From Deltaproteobacteria bacterium (GTDB lineage Bacteria > Desulfobacterota > DSM-4660 > Desulfatiglandales > Desulfatiglandaceae): a DNA stretch of 39,502 nucleotides. The position numbers and the translations under genes were made by a program. This document shows positions 16,008 through 25,400 of this stretch, one piece after another (position 1 is the first letter of the stretch; the number at the start of each line of letters is the position of its first letter). Under the pieces are notes generated by a model, which saw only the letters and a program-made list of their open reading frames with translations, did not search any database and was not told the DNA's origin. The DNA is taken from positions 1-39,502 of the forward strand of contig JAIPDI010000049.1 in the NCBI GenBank assembly GCA_021737785.1, read 5' to 3'.

Positions 16008-17077
16008 CCCATACCTGGCACATACGGGACTATCGGGATGGGGACGAGGAACAGATCCTGGACCTTCGCCGACGCGTCTTCGGCGACCTGGATCCTGTCC
16101 GGCTCATGCCCGAGACTTGGCGCTGGCAGTTTCGCGATAATCCTTCGGGCGAGGCCCTCTGGGCCCTGGCCCAAGACCACGATCGGATCGTGGGCCAGTA
16201 CGCCGTGATCCCCACCCGCTTTTCCGTTCAGGGCAACGAGACCCGGTTCGCCCTCTCCTGCGATACCATGATCGATCCCGGCTATCGAAGGCAGGGGCTC
16301 TTTATTGCCCTGGCCCGGAAGACCTACCAGCGGTTGGCATCGGAAAGGGACATCACCACGGTCTGGGGCTTTCCCAACGAGGCGTCCCTCCCCGGATTCA
16401 CCCGGCATCTTGACTGGCGCCTCCTCACGGTCTTTCCCCTGCGGATTATACCCTTGAGGCCCCTGACCATGCTGCGGATGCGCCTTGGCCTGAAAAAAGA
16501 CCCCGGCAACACGCCCGCAGGACGGGAGGGTGGCGCTGATGCAACGGTCTCTGCGAATATTGCCGGCCTCCGGGTGGAACCTGTGACCCGATTTGACAAG
16601 GAATACGACGACCTTTGGAACCGGCGCAAAAACCCGGCCCCCGTCATCCAGATCCGCGATGCCGCCTATCTTAACTGGCGTTACGCGGACATCCCTGACT
16701 TCGGCTACCGGCCCTTTGCCGTCCGGTCCGGCGGGAGGCTCCTGGGCTATATGGTCATCCGTACCCTGACGCTCATGGGGCATTTTTTCGGGGTCCTGAC
16801 CGATCTGTTTCCATTCCCGATCCGGGACACCCTCACCACCCAACAGCTTTTTCGCTTTGCCGGGGGCTACATTAAGGCCGAGGGGGGGGAATTCATGACC
16901 TGTCTCATGTCCCAGGCAGATCCCGCCTTCCTAAAGGACGCGGGGCTGAGAACGGTCCCGGCCATTCTGAACCCAAGAAAATGGCATTTGGGGGCCCGGT
17001 ATGCGGACCGGGACCACGCCGTGCTGGGGTCCGCCCATAACTGGCATCTCACCTACGGGGACACGGATATTGTGTAG
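16004..17077 (+). CDS. GNAT-family acetyltransferase
   Basis: 357 residues. The N-terminal GNAT domain (about 1-150) contains DEEQILDLRRRVFGDLDP, then the substrate strand IVGQYAVIPTRF. The acetyl-CoA loop is DPGYRRQGLFIALARKTYQ. The C-terminal half (about 190-350) looks like a second, degenerate GNAT-like fold (RDAAYLNWRYADIPDFGYRPFAV, FPIRDTLTTQQLFRFAGGYIK). It is the last gene of the operon, overlapping the upstream stop by 4 bases. With a deacetylase two genes upstream, a pathway that removes and later replaces an acyl group on a sugar is conceivable, but this is inference. Confidence 0.85.
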   Translation: MTHTWHIRDYRDGDEEQILDLRRRVFGDLDPVRLMPETWRWQFRDNPSGEALWALAQDHDRIVGQYAVIPTRFSVQGNETRFALSCDTMIDPGYRRQGLFIALARKTYQRLASERDITTVWGFPNEASLPGFTRHLDWRLLTVFPLRIIPLRPLTMLRMRLGLKKDPGNTPAGREGGADATVSANIAGLRVEPVTRFDKEYDDLWNRRKNPAPVIQIRDAAYLNWRYADIPDFGYRPFAVRSGGRLLGYMVIRTLTLMGHFFGVLTDLFPFPIRDTLTTQQLFRFAGGYIKAEGGEFMTCLMSQADPAFLKDAGLRTVPAILNPRKWHLGARYADRDHAVLGSAHNWHLTYGDTDIV

Positions 17078-17082
17078 GCGCA

Positions 17083-17138
17083 AGAAGCAGGGGGCAGGGA
17101 GCAGGGAGCAGGGGGCGGGGAGCAGGGGGCGGGCGGCA
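17083..17138. repeat. Eight tandem degenerate heptamers (GGGRGCA)
   Basis: Units begin at 17083, 17090, 17097, 17104, 17111, 17118, 17125 and 17132, with no indel between them: AGAAGCA, GGGGGCA, GGGAGCA, GGGAGCA, GGGGGCG, GGGAGCA, GGGGGCG, GGCGGCA. A second heptamer tract (ATCGGCC, ATCAGCC, ATGAACC) lies at 17172-17192. Confidence 0.9.
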
Positions 17139-17210
17139 ATTTGTTGAGCCGGCAGTCGCGAATATGAACTTATCGGCCATCAGCCATGAACCAGCATCAC
17201 TCTTCATTCT

Positions 17211-17918
17211 TCACTTGCCCTTCTTCAATCCCCCCAGCCACAACCGAAAGAGGTTCCCGAACTTATAGAACCCCTCGTGGATCAGGTTGAACCGGCTTCC
17301 GCGCAGGTCCGTACACGCGACCGGTATCTCCCTGAGCCGCTTTTTATCGCGGCTTGCCCAATACACCAGTTGGACCACATAAAAGGTCTGATCGTCCAGA
17401 TGGGGAAGATATCTCTGCACCAGGGCCTTGTGATACCCTTTTGCGGCGATGGAATAGTCGTTGGCATGGATCCGCAGCAGGATCCCGGCCAGCCGGATAA
17501 AGGAGATGCTGGCCAGCCTGCGGATCCATGCCCGTCGCTGGCTTCCGGTGATCTTGGACCCGATGACCATGTCCACCTCGTCGAGGAGGCGGCACGCCTC
17601 TCCAATAAAGCCCAGATGGATGGAAAGATCCATGTCCACGGTGACGATCCGATCATACCGGCTGATCCTTATCCCTTCCTTGAAGGCCCTCCCCACCCCC
17701 TTTTGGGGAAGATGAAAGAAGCGGACCCGGGGATAGGTACGGCACAGCGCCTCAGCCATAGGGACGGTGCGGTCCGTGGAACCGTTGCTCCCGAGGATGA
17801 TCTCATAGGGCCGTCCCAGTGACTCGAGGTATGCGCAGAGCCGCTTTGTGTGCGACACCAGGAGTGTCTCCTCATTCAATACCGGTACAAACACCGTCAC
17901 ACCCTCTCCATCCGTCAT
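17211..17918 (-). CDS. Family 2 glycosyltransferase (polyprenyl-phosphate type)
   Basis: 235 residues with a GT-A fold. Visible motifs are VTVFVPVLNEETLL, EIILGSNGSTDRT (nucleotide-sugar binding), VGRAFKEGIRISRYDRIVTVDMDLSI (DxD-type metal motif DMDLS) and NDYSIAAKGYHKALVQ. It lacks clear membrane helices. It is similar to DPM1/polyprenyl-phosphate sugar transferases that charge lipid carriers. It overlaps the upstream membrane protein by ATGA (17915-17918). That protein carries GT-C-like features and would be a natural user of a lipid-linked sugar. Specificity unknown. Confidence 0.87.
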   Translation of the reverse strand: MTDGEGVTVFVPVLNEETLLVSHTKRLCAYLESLGRPYEIILGSNGSTDRTVPMAEALCRTYPRVRFFHLPQKGVGRAFKEGIRISRYDRIVTVDMDLSIHLGFIGEACRLLDEVDMVIGSKITGSQRRAWIRRLASISFIRLAGILLRIHANDYSIAAKGYHKALVQRYLPHLDDQTFYVVQLVYWASRDKKRLREIPVACTDLRGSRFNLIHEGFYKFGNLFRLWLGGLKKGK

Positions 17919-20578
17919 CGCGTCTGAATCTCCTTGAGCCGGTCTCCGGCGAATTGCGCCCAGATCTCATCCGGGAATTCCCGTACTGTCCTTGAAAACC
18001 ATTCCCGGGCCTCCGGTATCCGGCCCAGGTTCAGATAACAGATGCCCACATGATAAAAGGCCTCTCCGGCCCGTCCGGTCTCCGGATATTCCCTGAGAAG
18101 CCATATCAATTCGCGGATCGTATCCTCCCACTTCCCTTCCCTGAAGGAACACATGGCCAGGTGATAGGCGGCCTGATCCACGATCAGGGTCTGGGGAAAC
18201 CGGTCCAGCACCTCTCTGAAATGATCCCTGGCCGTGCTGAAATCCTCCTCGGTGAACGCCTGGATACCCTTATTATGGGAGATCACGGGAAATTCAGGGG
18301 ACAGCCGGACCAGATAGAACCCGGCCCCCAGGCATGCGATCCCCATCAGGACAAGGACCCCTTTCAGGCACCACCGGTCAAACCACGCAGAGATACGGTT
18401 CTCCATGCGCGACAGGTCCCAATACTTCAAAATTTTATCTCCGTGGCTCCGTGGCTCTGTGTGAGAGATCCTTCGAAGGAGGATATACAGGACCGCCAGA
18501 AGGGTCATGGCCACGCCCGCATAGTCGGGCCATGTCCGGCCGTAATAGAGCCTGACCTTTGATGATTCCGGGTATATGAGCATGAATGCCGGGGAAGCCA
18601 GATAGATGGTATCGGCGCCCTCCACCTGCCAGTTGGGATGGTACGATATCTTGATGAGGAGCGGTTTCCCCGGCACAGCCCCTTTTATGACGATCTCCTC
18701 CTCCCTGACGATCTCCTTCACCATGCCGCCCCCCGATATCGGTTCCTTCGGGAGGTCCCGAATATCCAGGGCCCCCGCCGCCACGCTGTGAAATCTCTCA
18801 AGATCCCTTCCATCGGGCCCCTCCCGAAAGACCAGCGGCACATCCAGGTCCCCCAGCCGGAACCATCGATAAGAGATCCTTCTCCAGTCGCCCCCGCTCA
18901 CCAGGACCGGCCGGAACCCGACCGGCGTTACATAGGCCCTGGCCCCGGTCTTGAGGGCATAGACTTCATACGGACCGGCCCCGTATTCAAAACGAAATTC
19001 CGGAGAGGCCCGCAGTGCCTTCTTTGTTTCGGGCTCCGCGGCAATGAATTCCCGGACATTGAAAAGTCTCAGGTGCGCGATCCCCTTTTCCAGATTGAAA
19101 CGGGAATAGGAGTAATCGGGTATGGGTGTGGAGGCCTTCTGGGAGATCTCGGATTGGAGATAAAAGATGAAGGGGACCGAGAGGCTCCCCTGGATGTACA
19201 CCCCCTCCAGGGTGGATCGACCGGAAAAAAGCGGGAGCGATTCAAAGGCCCTGACCGTGCCGGCCCCCTGGTGGATCATGCTGTGTTCATAGACCACCCT
19301 GGGATCATCAGGAGTCCCCTTCAGAAACCGGTTGACCGATAGGAACGGTTCGTACAATCGTCGGCTCTCCACCCCTGTATAGTTGGAACGGATCCAGTTG
19401 TGGATGAAGGTCTCCCGGTCATCCACCCACACAAAGGTCAGCACCACGGTCATAAGGACCGCCAGGACCGCAGCCTTTCGATGGGGGGCGATCCAATAGA
19501 AGATCATGGCACCGGCCGTCACCAGAAAAAACTGGAGAAAGGGGAGAAAGCGGATGTCAACGACCCCGATCCGGTATCCGATGAAATAGAGGGCCACCCC
19601 GCACAGGGCGGAAAACCAGACATAGGCCCAGGGTCGGAGGGCCACGGCCCCCGGCGACCGTACCTTTCTGATAACGGCCCGGATTCCTCCCGCAACAGCC
19701 AGACCCATAAAGGGATAAAGGATTACCGGAAAGATTTCTCTCCCGATCTGTTTCAGGTCGAAAAAAATCCAGAGGATGCTGAAACGGGTGGTATACGGCA
19801 AGAAAAGAATGAGCGGGATGAGCCAGAATGCCATCAGGAAAAAGGCCAGGACATGGATATGAAGGAGGGTCTTCAGGTTGCGGGCCATGTCCTTCCCGGT
19901 GAACAGGAAAAAGGCAGAGGCAAACACGGCAAACAGAAGGGTATATCCATGGCACATGCCCACCATGGCCAGCAGAATGGCGCAGGTCATCCGGCCTTTC
20001 TGCGCAGTCACCGCCCGGTACGCCAGACCCAGCCACAGGATGGCCAGCGCGAATCCGAGGCTGTAGCAAAAGGTGCCGGCAAGGGTGCTGGGGATGTTAC
20101 CCCCCCACATGGAGTTCCCTTCCATAAAGAGGAAGGGGAGGGTGAACACCGCCCCCATCACCGGAACCGGGAAGGGGTGTCTCAACAGGCGAAAGTAGAG
20201 ATAGGTGCAGATGGGAAGGAGAAAGGTCCCTAAGACCGTGACAATCTTGAAGGCGATCTCCATCGGGATGACCCCGGACAGGAGGGCCATCAGGAGAAAC
20301 GGGAGGGGAAAATAGTTCTGCAGTATGGGAAACCCGCCCAGGTTTCCCTGGCACCATCCGGATATCTTTCCATGGGGGAGGAGATAATTTTTCAGATACT
20401 CGGCCGTATAATAGTGGGATGCGGTGTCCCCTCCGGTGGTGATGGTCTCTGAAAAGAGGAGACGGGGCTCAAAATAGCAGAGGAGAAAGGCCGCGATCGC
20501 GGTGAGAACAACCAGATCCGTTATCCAAAGGGCGTGCTTCCGCAGCCCTGAAAATGCCTCCCCCCGAATCACATTCAA
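17915..20578 (-). CDS. GT-C-like polytopic membrane protein fused to C-terminal TPR domain
   Basis: 887 residues. Residues 1-700 form a polytopic membrane protein (about 12 helices) of the PTPS-related/GT-C-like type. An early acidic loop ITTGGDTASHYYTAEYL is followed by GNLGGFPILQNYFPLPFLL. A large extracytoplasmic domain occupies about 380-660. Residues 702-713 (HTEPRSHGDKIL) are encoded by a dispersed CACACAGAG repeat. After it, MENRISAWFDRW (from residue 725), a membrane helix (about 737-757) and three to four BamD-like TPRs (770-885) look like a once separate gene. The open frame starts at TTG 20578, overlapping the HD-GYP stop; GTG 20572 has a better spaced AGAGG. Probable role: envelope glycan assembly. 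Confidence 0.8.
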   Translation of the reverse strand: MNVIRGEAFSGLRKHALWITDLVVLTAIAAFLLCYFEPRLLFSETITTGGDTASHYYTAEYLKNYLLPHGKISGWCQGNLGGFPILQNYFPLPFLLMALLSGVIPMEIAFKIVTVLGTFLLPICTYLYFRLLRHPFPVPVMGAVFTLPFLFMEGNSMWGGNIPSTLAGTFCYSLGFALAILWLGLAYRAVTAQKGRMTCAILLAMVGMCHGYTLLFAVFASAFFLFTGKDMARNLKTLLHIHVLAFFLMAFWLIPLILFLPYTTRFSILWIFFDLKQIGREIFPVILYPFMGLAVAGGIRAVIRKVRSPGAVALRPWAYVWFSALCGVALYFIGYRIGVVDIRFLPFLQFFLVTAGAMIFYWIAPHRKAAVLAVLMTVVLTFVWVDDRETFIHNWIRSNYTGVESRRLYEPFLSVNRFLKGTPDDPRVVYEHSMIHQGAGTVRAFESLPLFSGRSTLEGVYIQGSLSVPFIFYLQSEISQKASTPIPDYSYSRFNLEKGIAHLRLFNVREFIAAEPETKKALRASPEFRFEYGAGPYEVYALKTGARAYVTPVGFRPVLVSGGDWRRISYRWFRLGDLDVPLVFREGPDGRDLERFHSVAAGALDIRDLPKEPISGGGMVKEIVREEEIVIKGAVPGKPLLIKISYHPNWQVEGADTIYLASPAFMLIYPESSKVRLYYGRTWPDYAGVAMTLLAVLYILLRRISHTEPRSHGDKILKYWDLSRMENRISAWFDRWCLKGVLVLMGIACLGAGFYLVRLSPEFPVISHNKGIQAFTEEDFSTARDHFREVLDRFPQTLIVDQAAYHLAMCSFREGKWEDTIRELIWLLREYPETGRAGEAFYHVGICYLNLGRIPEAREWFSRTVREFPDEIWAQFAGDRLKEIQTR
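18441..18475. repeat. CACACAGAG element arm inside a coding sequence
   Basis: The plus-strand sequence has CCGTGGCTCCGTGGCTCTG then TGTGAGAGATCCTTCG. It matches the right arm of the intergenic elements near 27606-27640 and 35521-35545. It is read in frame as HTEPRSHGDK on the minus strand. Confidence 0.7.
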
Positions 20579-22194
20579 GACCTCTGATCCGTCCGGTCCG
20601 CGTTCTTGGATTCGAGGAAGCAGATCATGTCATCCACATATTCAGGGCTGAAGTGGTTCCCCCGGTGACGGCGCAGGGCCCTGGGCAGGCACCGCAGAAA
20701 GGCGGCTACCACCTCCGGATCGAAGTGGGTTCCGCTGTCCGCCTCCAGGATATGGATCACCTTACGGGACGGCATTCCTTCAAACCCCATCATTCCACCG
20801 TCCATGTATTTGGGATAGTCCCGGCGGGAGGTCAGTGCGTCAAACACATCGACCACTGCCAGGATCTTCGAACCGATGGGGAGATCTTTGCCGGTCAACC
20901 CATAGGGGTAGCCATGGCCATCCATTCTCTCGTGGTGATAGGCGGCCACCACCGGGACCTGTCGAAGGCGTCTGGGAAAGTGAAAGGTTTCGAGGATGGA
21001 ACGCGTCTTGGCCGGGTGGTCGTTCATCTCGGCCCGCTCCTCCGGGGTAAAAGGACCGTCCTTGAGAAGGATACTGTCATGTATGCCGATCTTCCCGATA
21101 TCGTGCAGGAGCCCCGCGTATCTGATCACCATCTGCTCATCTTCGCTGAGATTCATCTCCTCGGCGACCAGGAGGGCATACTCGGTCACCCGTTGCGAAT
21201 GACCTGCAGTAAGGGGATGCCTGGCGTCCACGGTTGCCGCCAGGGTTTCCATGGCCCCCTCAAAAGAGGCCTCCAATTCCTCCATGAGAAAGGAGTTCTC
21301 GAGGGCGATGCCTGCGGACGAGGCGAGGGACATCAACAAATCAGTATCGTTCTCGTCAAAGCCTTCCTTGCCGATCTTATTGATCACCTGAATTACCGCG
21401 ATCCGTTCTCCTGAGTGGTTGGTGATCGGGGCGCAAAGCACCGACCGGGTGCGGAAGTTGTTCTTGAGGTCAAAGCTCCGGTCGAAGTAGGGAAGTTCCC
21501 AGGCGTCCACCACATTGATGATCTCGCCGGTCTCAGCGACCCTCCCGCTGATCCCATGACCCATCGGGAGGCGGATCTCATCCACCTTCTCGGCCACCGT
21601 GGTGCAGACCTCTCCCTCTTCCCGGCCGATGACATAGAGGCTGGTCCGTTCGGCCCCCATCACATCGGTAACCTTGCTGATAATCAGAGGGAACAGCCGA
21701 TCAAAATCGAGTTCCGAACTGAGGTCCTTGGCCACACCGAGCACAGTGGACAGTGTTTTGTTGAGGCGGACCTGTTCCTTCAGGAGATGCACGTTTTCAT
21801 CGGCCAGGCGCCATTCCTTCAAAATCCGGACCAGCTTGGTCTTCAGCTCCTCGCGGGTAAACGGCTTGATAACCAAATCCTGAGCCCCGGCCGCCATCAC
21901 CTCATCATAGGAGTATTCGCCGTCATAACCGGTAAGTATGATAAAGGGGATATCCGTCCGGATCTTCCGGGCCTCGGTCATGACCTTCAGCCCATCCATC
22001 CCCGGCATGCGGATATCGCAGAGGACAATGTCAAAAGGTTGTCTCCGGATAAGGTCCAGGGCCTCGAAACCGTCCACCGCCTCCTCACAGGGGTAGCCGA
22101 GGGCTCCGAGCGCCTCGGTGATAAGCTTCCGGACCTCAGGGACATCGTCCACCACCAGGATTGCCCCCTTGCCCGTACCCGTCATATCCGCCAT
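20575..22194 (-). CDS. REC-GAF-HD-GYP response regulator (c-di-GMP phosphodiesterase type)
   Basis: 539 residues. The receiver domain (about 10-130) has VVDDVPEVRK and phospho-acceptor Asp in DIVLCDIRMPGMDG. The GAF domain (about 160-310) contains GAERTSLYVIGREEGEV and APITNHSGERIAVIQVINKIG. HD-GYP (about 335-520) contains LTAGHSQRVTEYA, LLHDIGKIGIHDSIL, DHPAKTRSIL, YHHERMDGHGYPYGL (intact GYP) and VVDVFDALTSRRDYP. The metal ligands are complete, so c-di-GMP hydrolysis is expected. Start at ATG 22192-22194 with GGAGG 6 bases upstream. It is first in a three-gene unit with the membrane/TPR protein and the GT2, suggesting a c-di-GMP link to envelope polysaccharide. Confidence 0.93.
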   Translation of the reverse strand: MADMTGTGKGAILVVDDVPEVRKLITEALGALGYPCEEAVDGFEALDLIRRQPFDIVLCDIRMPGMDGLKVMTEARKIRTDIPFIILTGYDGEYSYDEVMAAGAQDLVIKPFTREELKTKLVRILKEWRLADENVHLLKEQVRLNKTLSTVLGVAKDLSSELDFDRLFPLIISKVTDVMGAERTSLYVIGREEGEVCTTVAEKVDEIRLPMGHGISGRVAETGEIINVVDAWELPYFDRSFDLKNNFRTRSVLCAPITNHSGERIAVIQVINKIGKEGFDENDTDLLMSLASSAGIALENSFLMEELEASFEGAMETLAATVDARHPLTAGHSQRVTEYALLVAEEMNLSEDEQMVIRYAGLLHDIGKIGIHDSILLKDGPFTPEERAEMNDHPAKTRSILETFHFPRRLRQVPVVAAYHHERMDGHGYPYGLTGKDLPIGSKILAVVDVFDALTSRRDYPKYMDGGMMGFEGMPSRKVIHILEADSGTHFDPEVVAAFLRCLPRALRRHRGNHFSPEYVDDMICFLESKNADRTDQRS

Positions 22195-22280
22195 GAACAG
22201 CCTCCCCTGAAGATACCCGAAAACGTTGCGCCATTCATACTCTCTATTACGCGAACTCAATAATCGTTTCAATTTAAAAA

Positions 22281-22309
22281 TTGAGCCGTTGCGGATCAGA
22301 TGCTATAGT
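22281..22309 (+). promoter_or_regulatory. Predicted sigma-70-type promoter for CHASE2 cyclase
   Basis: TTGAGC (22281-22286) and TATAGT (22304-22309) are spaced by 17 bases, in the 238-base gap between the divergent HD-GYP and CHASE2 genes. Confidence 0.5.
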
Positions 22310-22432
22310 GTGCAAGCCTCGGGGGAGTTCTTTTGGGTTGTTGGGTTAATTCCCGGATTTCCCCGTGAGAAACGGCATCTTTAAATCCCTGCGTCTTTGC
22401 GCCCTTGCGCGAGGCCTCCAATAGAGGATGGC

Positions 22433-25400
22433 ATGGTCAAAAAAGCGTTCTTCTCGCTCATGGTCGGCCTGTCGACCTTTTTCCTGATCCACTTCATCTC
22501 CACCCAGACCACCTTTTTCATCAGTATGGAGCGCAGCCTCCTGGATGGATTCTATTACATGCGGGAGCCGGGCGTCAACAGTCACAACCGCCTGGTTTCC
22601 AAACGGGCGGTCCTCTTGGGCTACGACGAGGCGTCCCTGGCCGCCATGGGCAAGTGGCCGTGGAGCCGGTATGTCCATGCGCGCTTTCTGGATAAGATCG
22701 AGCGATTCTCTCCCGAGAGCGTGATGTTTGATATCATGTTCATCAAGCCCGAGTCCATGCCTGAGTTTCTGTCGGAAAAGGCGGATCTCGACTTAGACAC
22801 CCGCTGGGAGGTGGAAGCGGCCTTTTTAAGGATGGACCATGAATTTACAAAGGCCCTTAAAAGGTACCCCAACGTCTATATCGATCTCCAGCTGGTCGAA
22901 ACCCCTCGGCCCGACCTCCCGGAAGAGTATCAGAGTCGCATCCTGTTCAACGAATCGATCATCCGGCAGTACTCCCAGCCTGTCCGGGACAACCAGAGCC
23001 TTATTACATTTCATTCCCTCGAACCGATCATCGACGATTTTGTGGAAAACGCTCATCCGGCGGTCATCAATGTGTTGCAGGACGACGACGGTGTGATCCG
23101 GTATTTCCCCCTCTATTACACCTATCAGATGATGGATGGCGCCAGACGAAATCTCTTTACCATTGTCCTCTCCCTTCTCCAGCGATACTATGACGTCAAA
23201 CCGGAGGACATTATCATCGCTCCTGAGAAGGTTATCCTCACATCCGCCAAGGTACCGGTTCTCGACAGGAATACAGGCCAGGAAAGGGTTTCCGTCCATG
23301 ATTTTAGAGATATCGCCCAGCGCATCCGCAATCCGGGGCCGCCTGAAGGATATCGTTACAATAGGAATCTCTACCACTTCCTGGTGAACCAGGCGAGGCT
23401 CGATCCCCTCAATGAGGAAAGGCTTCCCTATTTCCCCCTGCGAGTGCTCAGAGAGGGCAATAACCGCCTGGAAATCCTGGACGGTTGGGAGATCTACGAT
23501 GCGGCGCAGCATCTCGGCTCAAAAAGGATAGACCTCATCTTCCATGACCTCAAAGATATGGAGATCGAGACGCCGGTCAGCGGCCTGTTCCGCATCAATT
23601 ACGCCGGCACGGAAAAGCGCTTTTATCTCGATCCGGATACGGGCAAACCCCAGATCCACACCACCTACCCGACCGGCAGCTATGTGGATATCTATGCCCT
23701 GCCCCCCCTCCCCGATATCCCGGCCCTCACCCCTTCCGGCGCCATCGAGGCGGGATACGACACAGGGTCCCTTGAAACATGGTTCCGCGCCCTGTGCGAA
23801 CAGAAGACCTACGACATCTACCGGATGGCCCGGGAAGAACTGGAAGGCCAAGACGAAGACGAGGCCCGGCTGCAGGCGTACATGAACCGCCATCCTGGGC
23901 TGGGGAAGTTTTTTTTCTACTATCTCTTCTTTGAAAACGTCGATGCCGGGCCCGGCACGCTCAAAAGCCTTATCGAGATCTATCCGGCCTTTGGTAAAGA
24001 GGTGGGCCAGGACCCGGCCCATTTCCTCAGCGAAAAAGAAATCACTCTCGCCCTCACCGAAGCATACCGAAAACAGTTTGACAGGTACTACAACAAATTC
24101 ATCTTCACCGGGGCCAACGCCACCGGGCTCGGCGACGTCCGCCAGACCCCCTATGGCGCCATGACCGGCGTCAACGTCATCATGAACGCCTTCAGCACGG
24201 TGGTCACCCAAAACCCCCTCCGGGCATCATCGGACATCCCGCACCTCGATGTTCTCCTTCTTCTCAGCATGTGCCTGTTATGCAGCCTCCTTTACGGGCT
24301 CATCAATATCCGGATCAGCGCGGGGCTTTTCGTCCTCCTCTTCTTAGGGACCCTCATAACGGCCCTGGCCCTTTTCTGGTCCCAATCTCTCTTCCTCCAT
24401 ACAACGCCCCTCCTCTTTTCCAACGCGGTCATCTTTGTGAGCATCGTCGTGTATAAAGTCCTGACCGAGGAAAAAGACAAGAAATTCCTCAAGACCACCT
24501 TTTCGAGCTATCTGGCCCCCGAACTCATCGACGAGATGTACCGGAGCAAAACCATCCCCACCCTGGGCGGGGAGGCCCGGCCCGTCACCGCCTTCTTCAC
24601 CGACATCCAGGGCTTTTCCACCTTTTCGGAAAAACTCACCGCCCACCAACTGGTAGAGCTCCTCAACGAGTACCTGTCGGCCATGACGGACATCCTCATC
24701 AGCCAGAAGGGGACCCTGGACAAGTACGAAGGGGATGCCATCATCGCCTTTTTCGGGGCCCCCATGGAGATCCCGGATCATCCCCTGAGGGCCTGCCGGG
24801 TGGCCGTGGCCATGCAGCAGACGCTCCTCCATCTGTGCGAAAAGTGGCGCAATGAAAAGCAAGGTCCCGGCGAGCCCGATCCCAACACCCAGGGCTTTCC
24901 TCCGGAGGAATGGACCCCCGGAGACAAATGGCCCGGGATCGTCCACCGGATGCGGATGCGGATCGGCATCAATACCGGGGAGATCGTGGTGGGCAACATG
25001 GGGAGCGCCATGCGCATGAACTATACCATGATGGGCGACCCGGTCAATCTGGCCGCCCGCCTGGAATCCGCCGGAAAACAGTACGGGGTATACACCCTGG
25101 TCAGCGAAAACACACTGGCCTTTGAATACATGGATGAAAATAGCGAGCACATCAGGGTCCGGGATATGGTGGAGACGCGCTTTATCGACACCATTGCCGT
25201 GGTGGGCAAGACCGAACCGATCCGGGTCTATGAGCTATGGGCCATGAAAGGGGAACTCGATCCTGCGGAGCAGGAACTGGCGCGCATCTTTGAGAAGGGG
25301 ATACAGCACTACCTCAAGATGGAATGGGATCCGGCCATCGCAATATTTTCCGAGTCCCTCAAGCTCGAAAGATTCCCGGACGCCGACATTACCCCGTCGG

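Noticed and set aside
17083-17138. Possible CRISPR-like repeat array
   Set aside because: The repeats are 7 bp, contiguous and without spacers. No cas genes or 25-40 bp repeats with unique spacers are present anywhere in the window.
19400-20233. Long plus-strand open frame opposite the membrane/TPR gene
   Set aside because: It is rich in charged and Gly/Pro/His residues, as expected from the reverse of a GC-rich hydrophobic gene. It has no domain and no ribosome-binding site.
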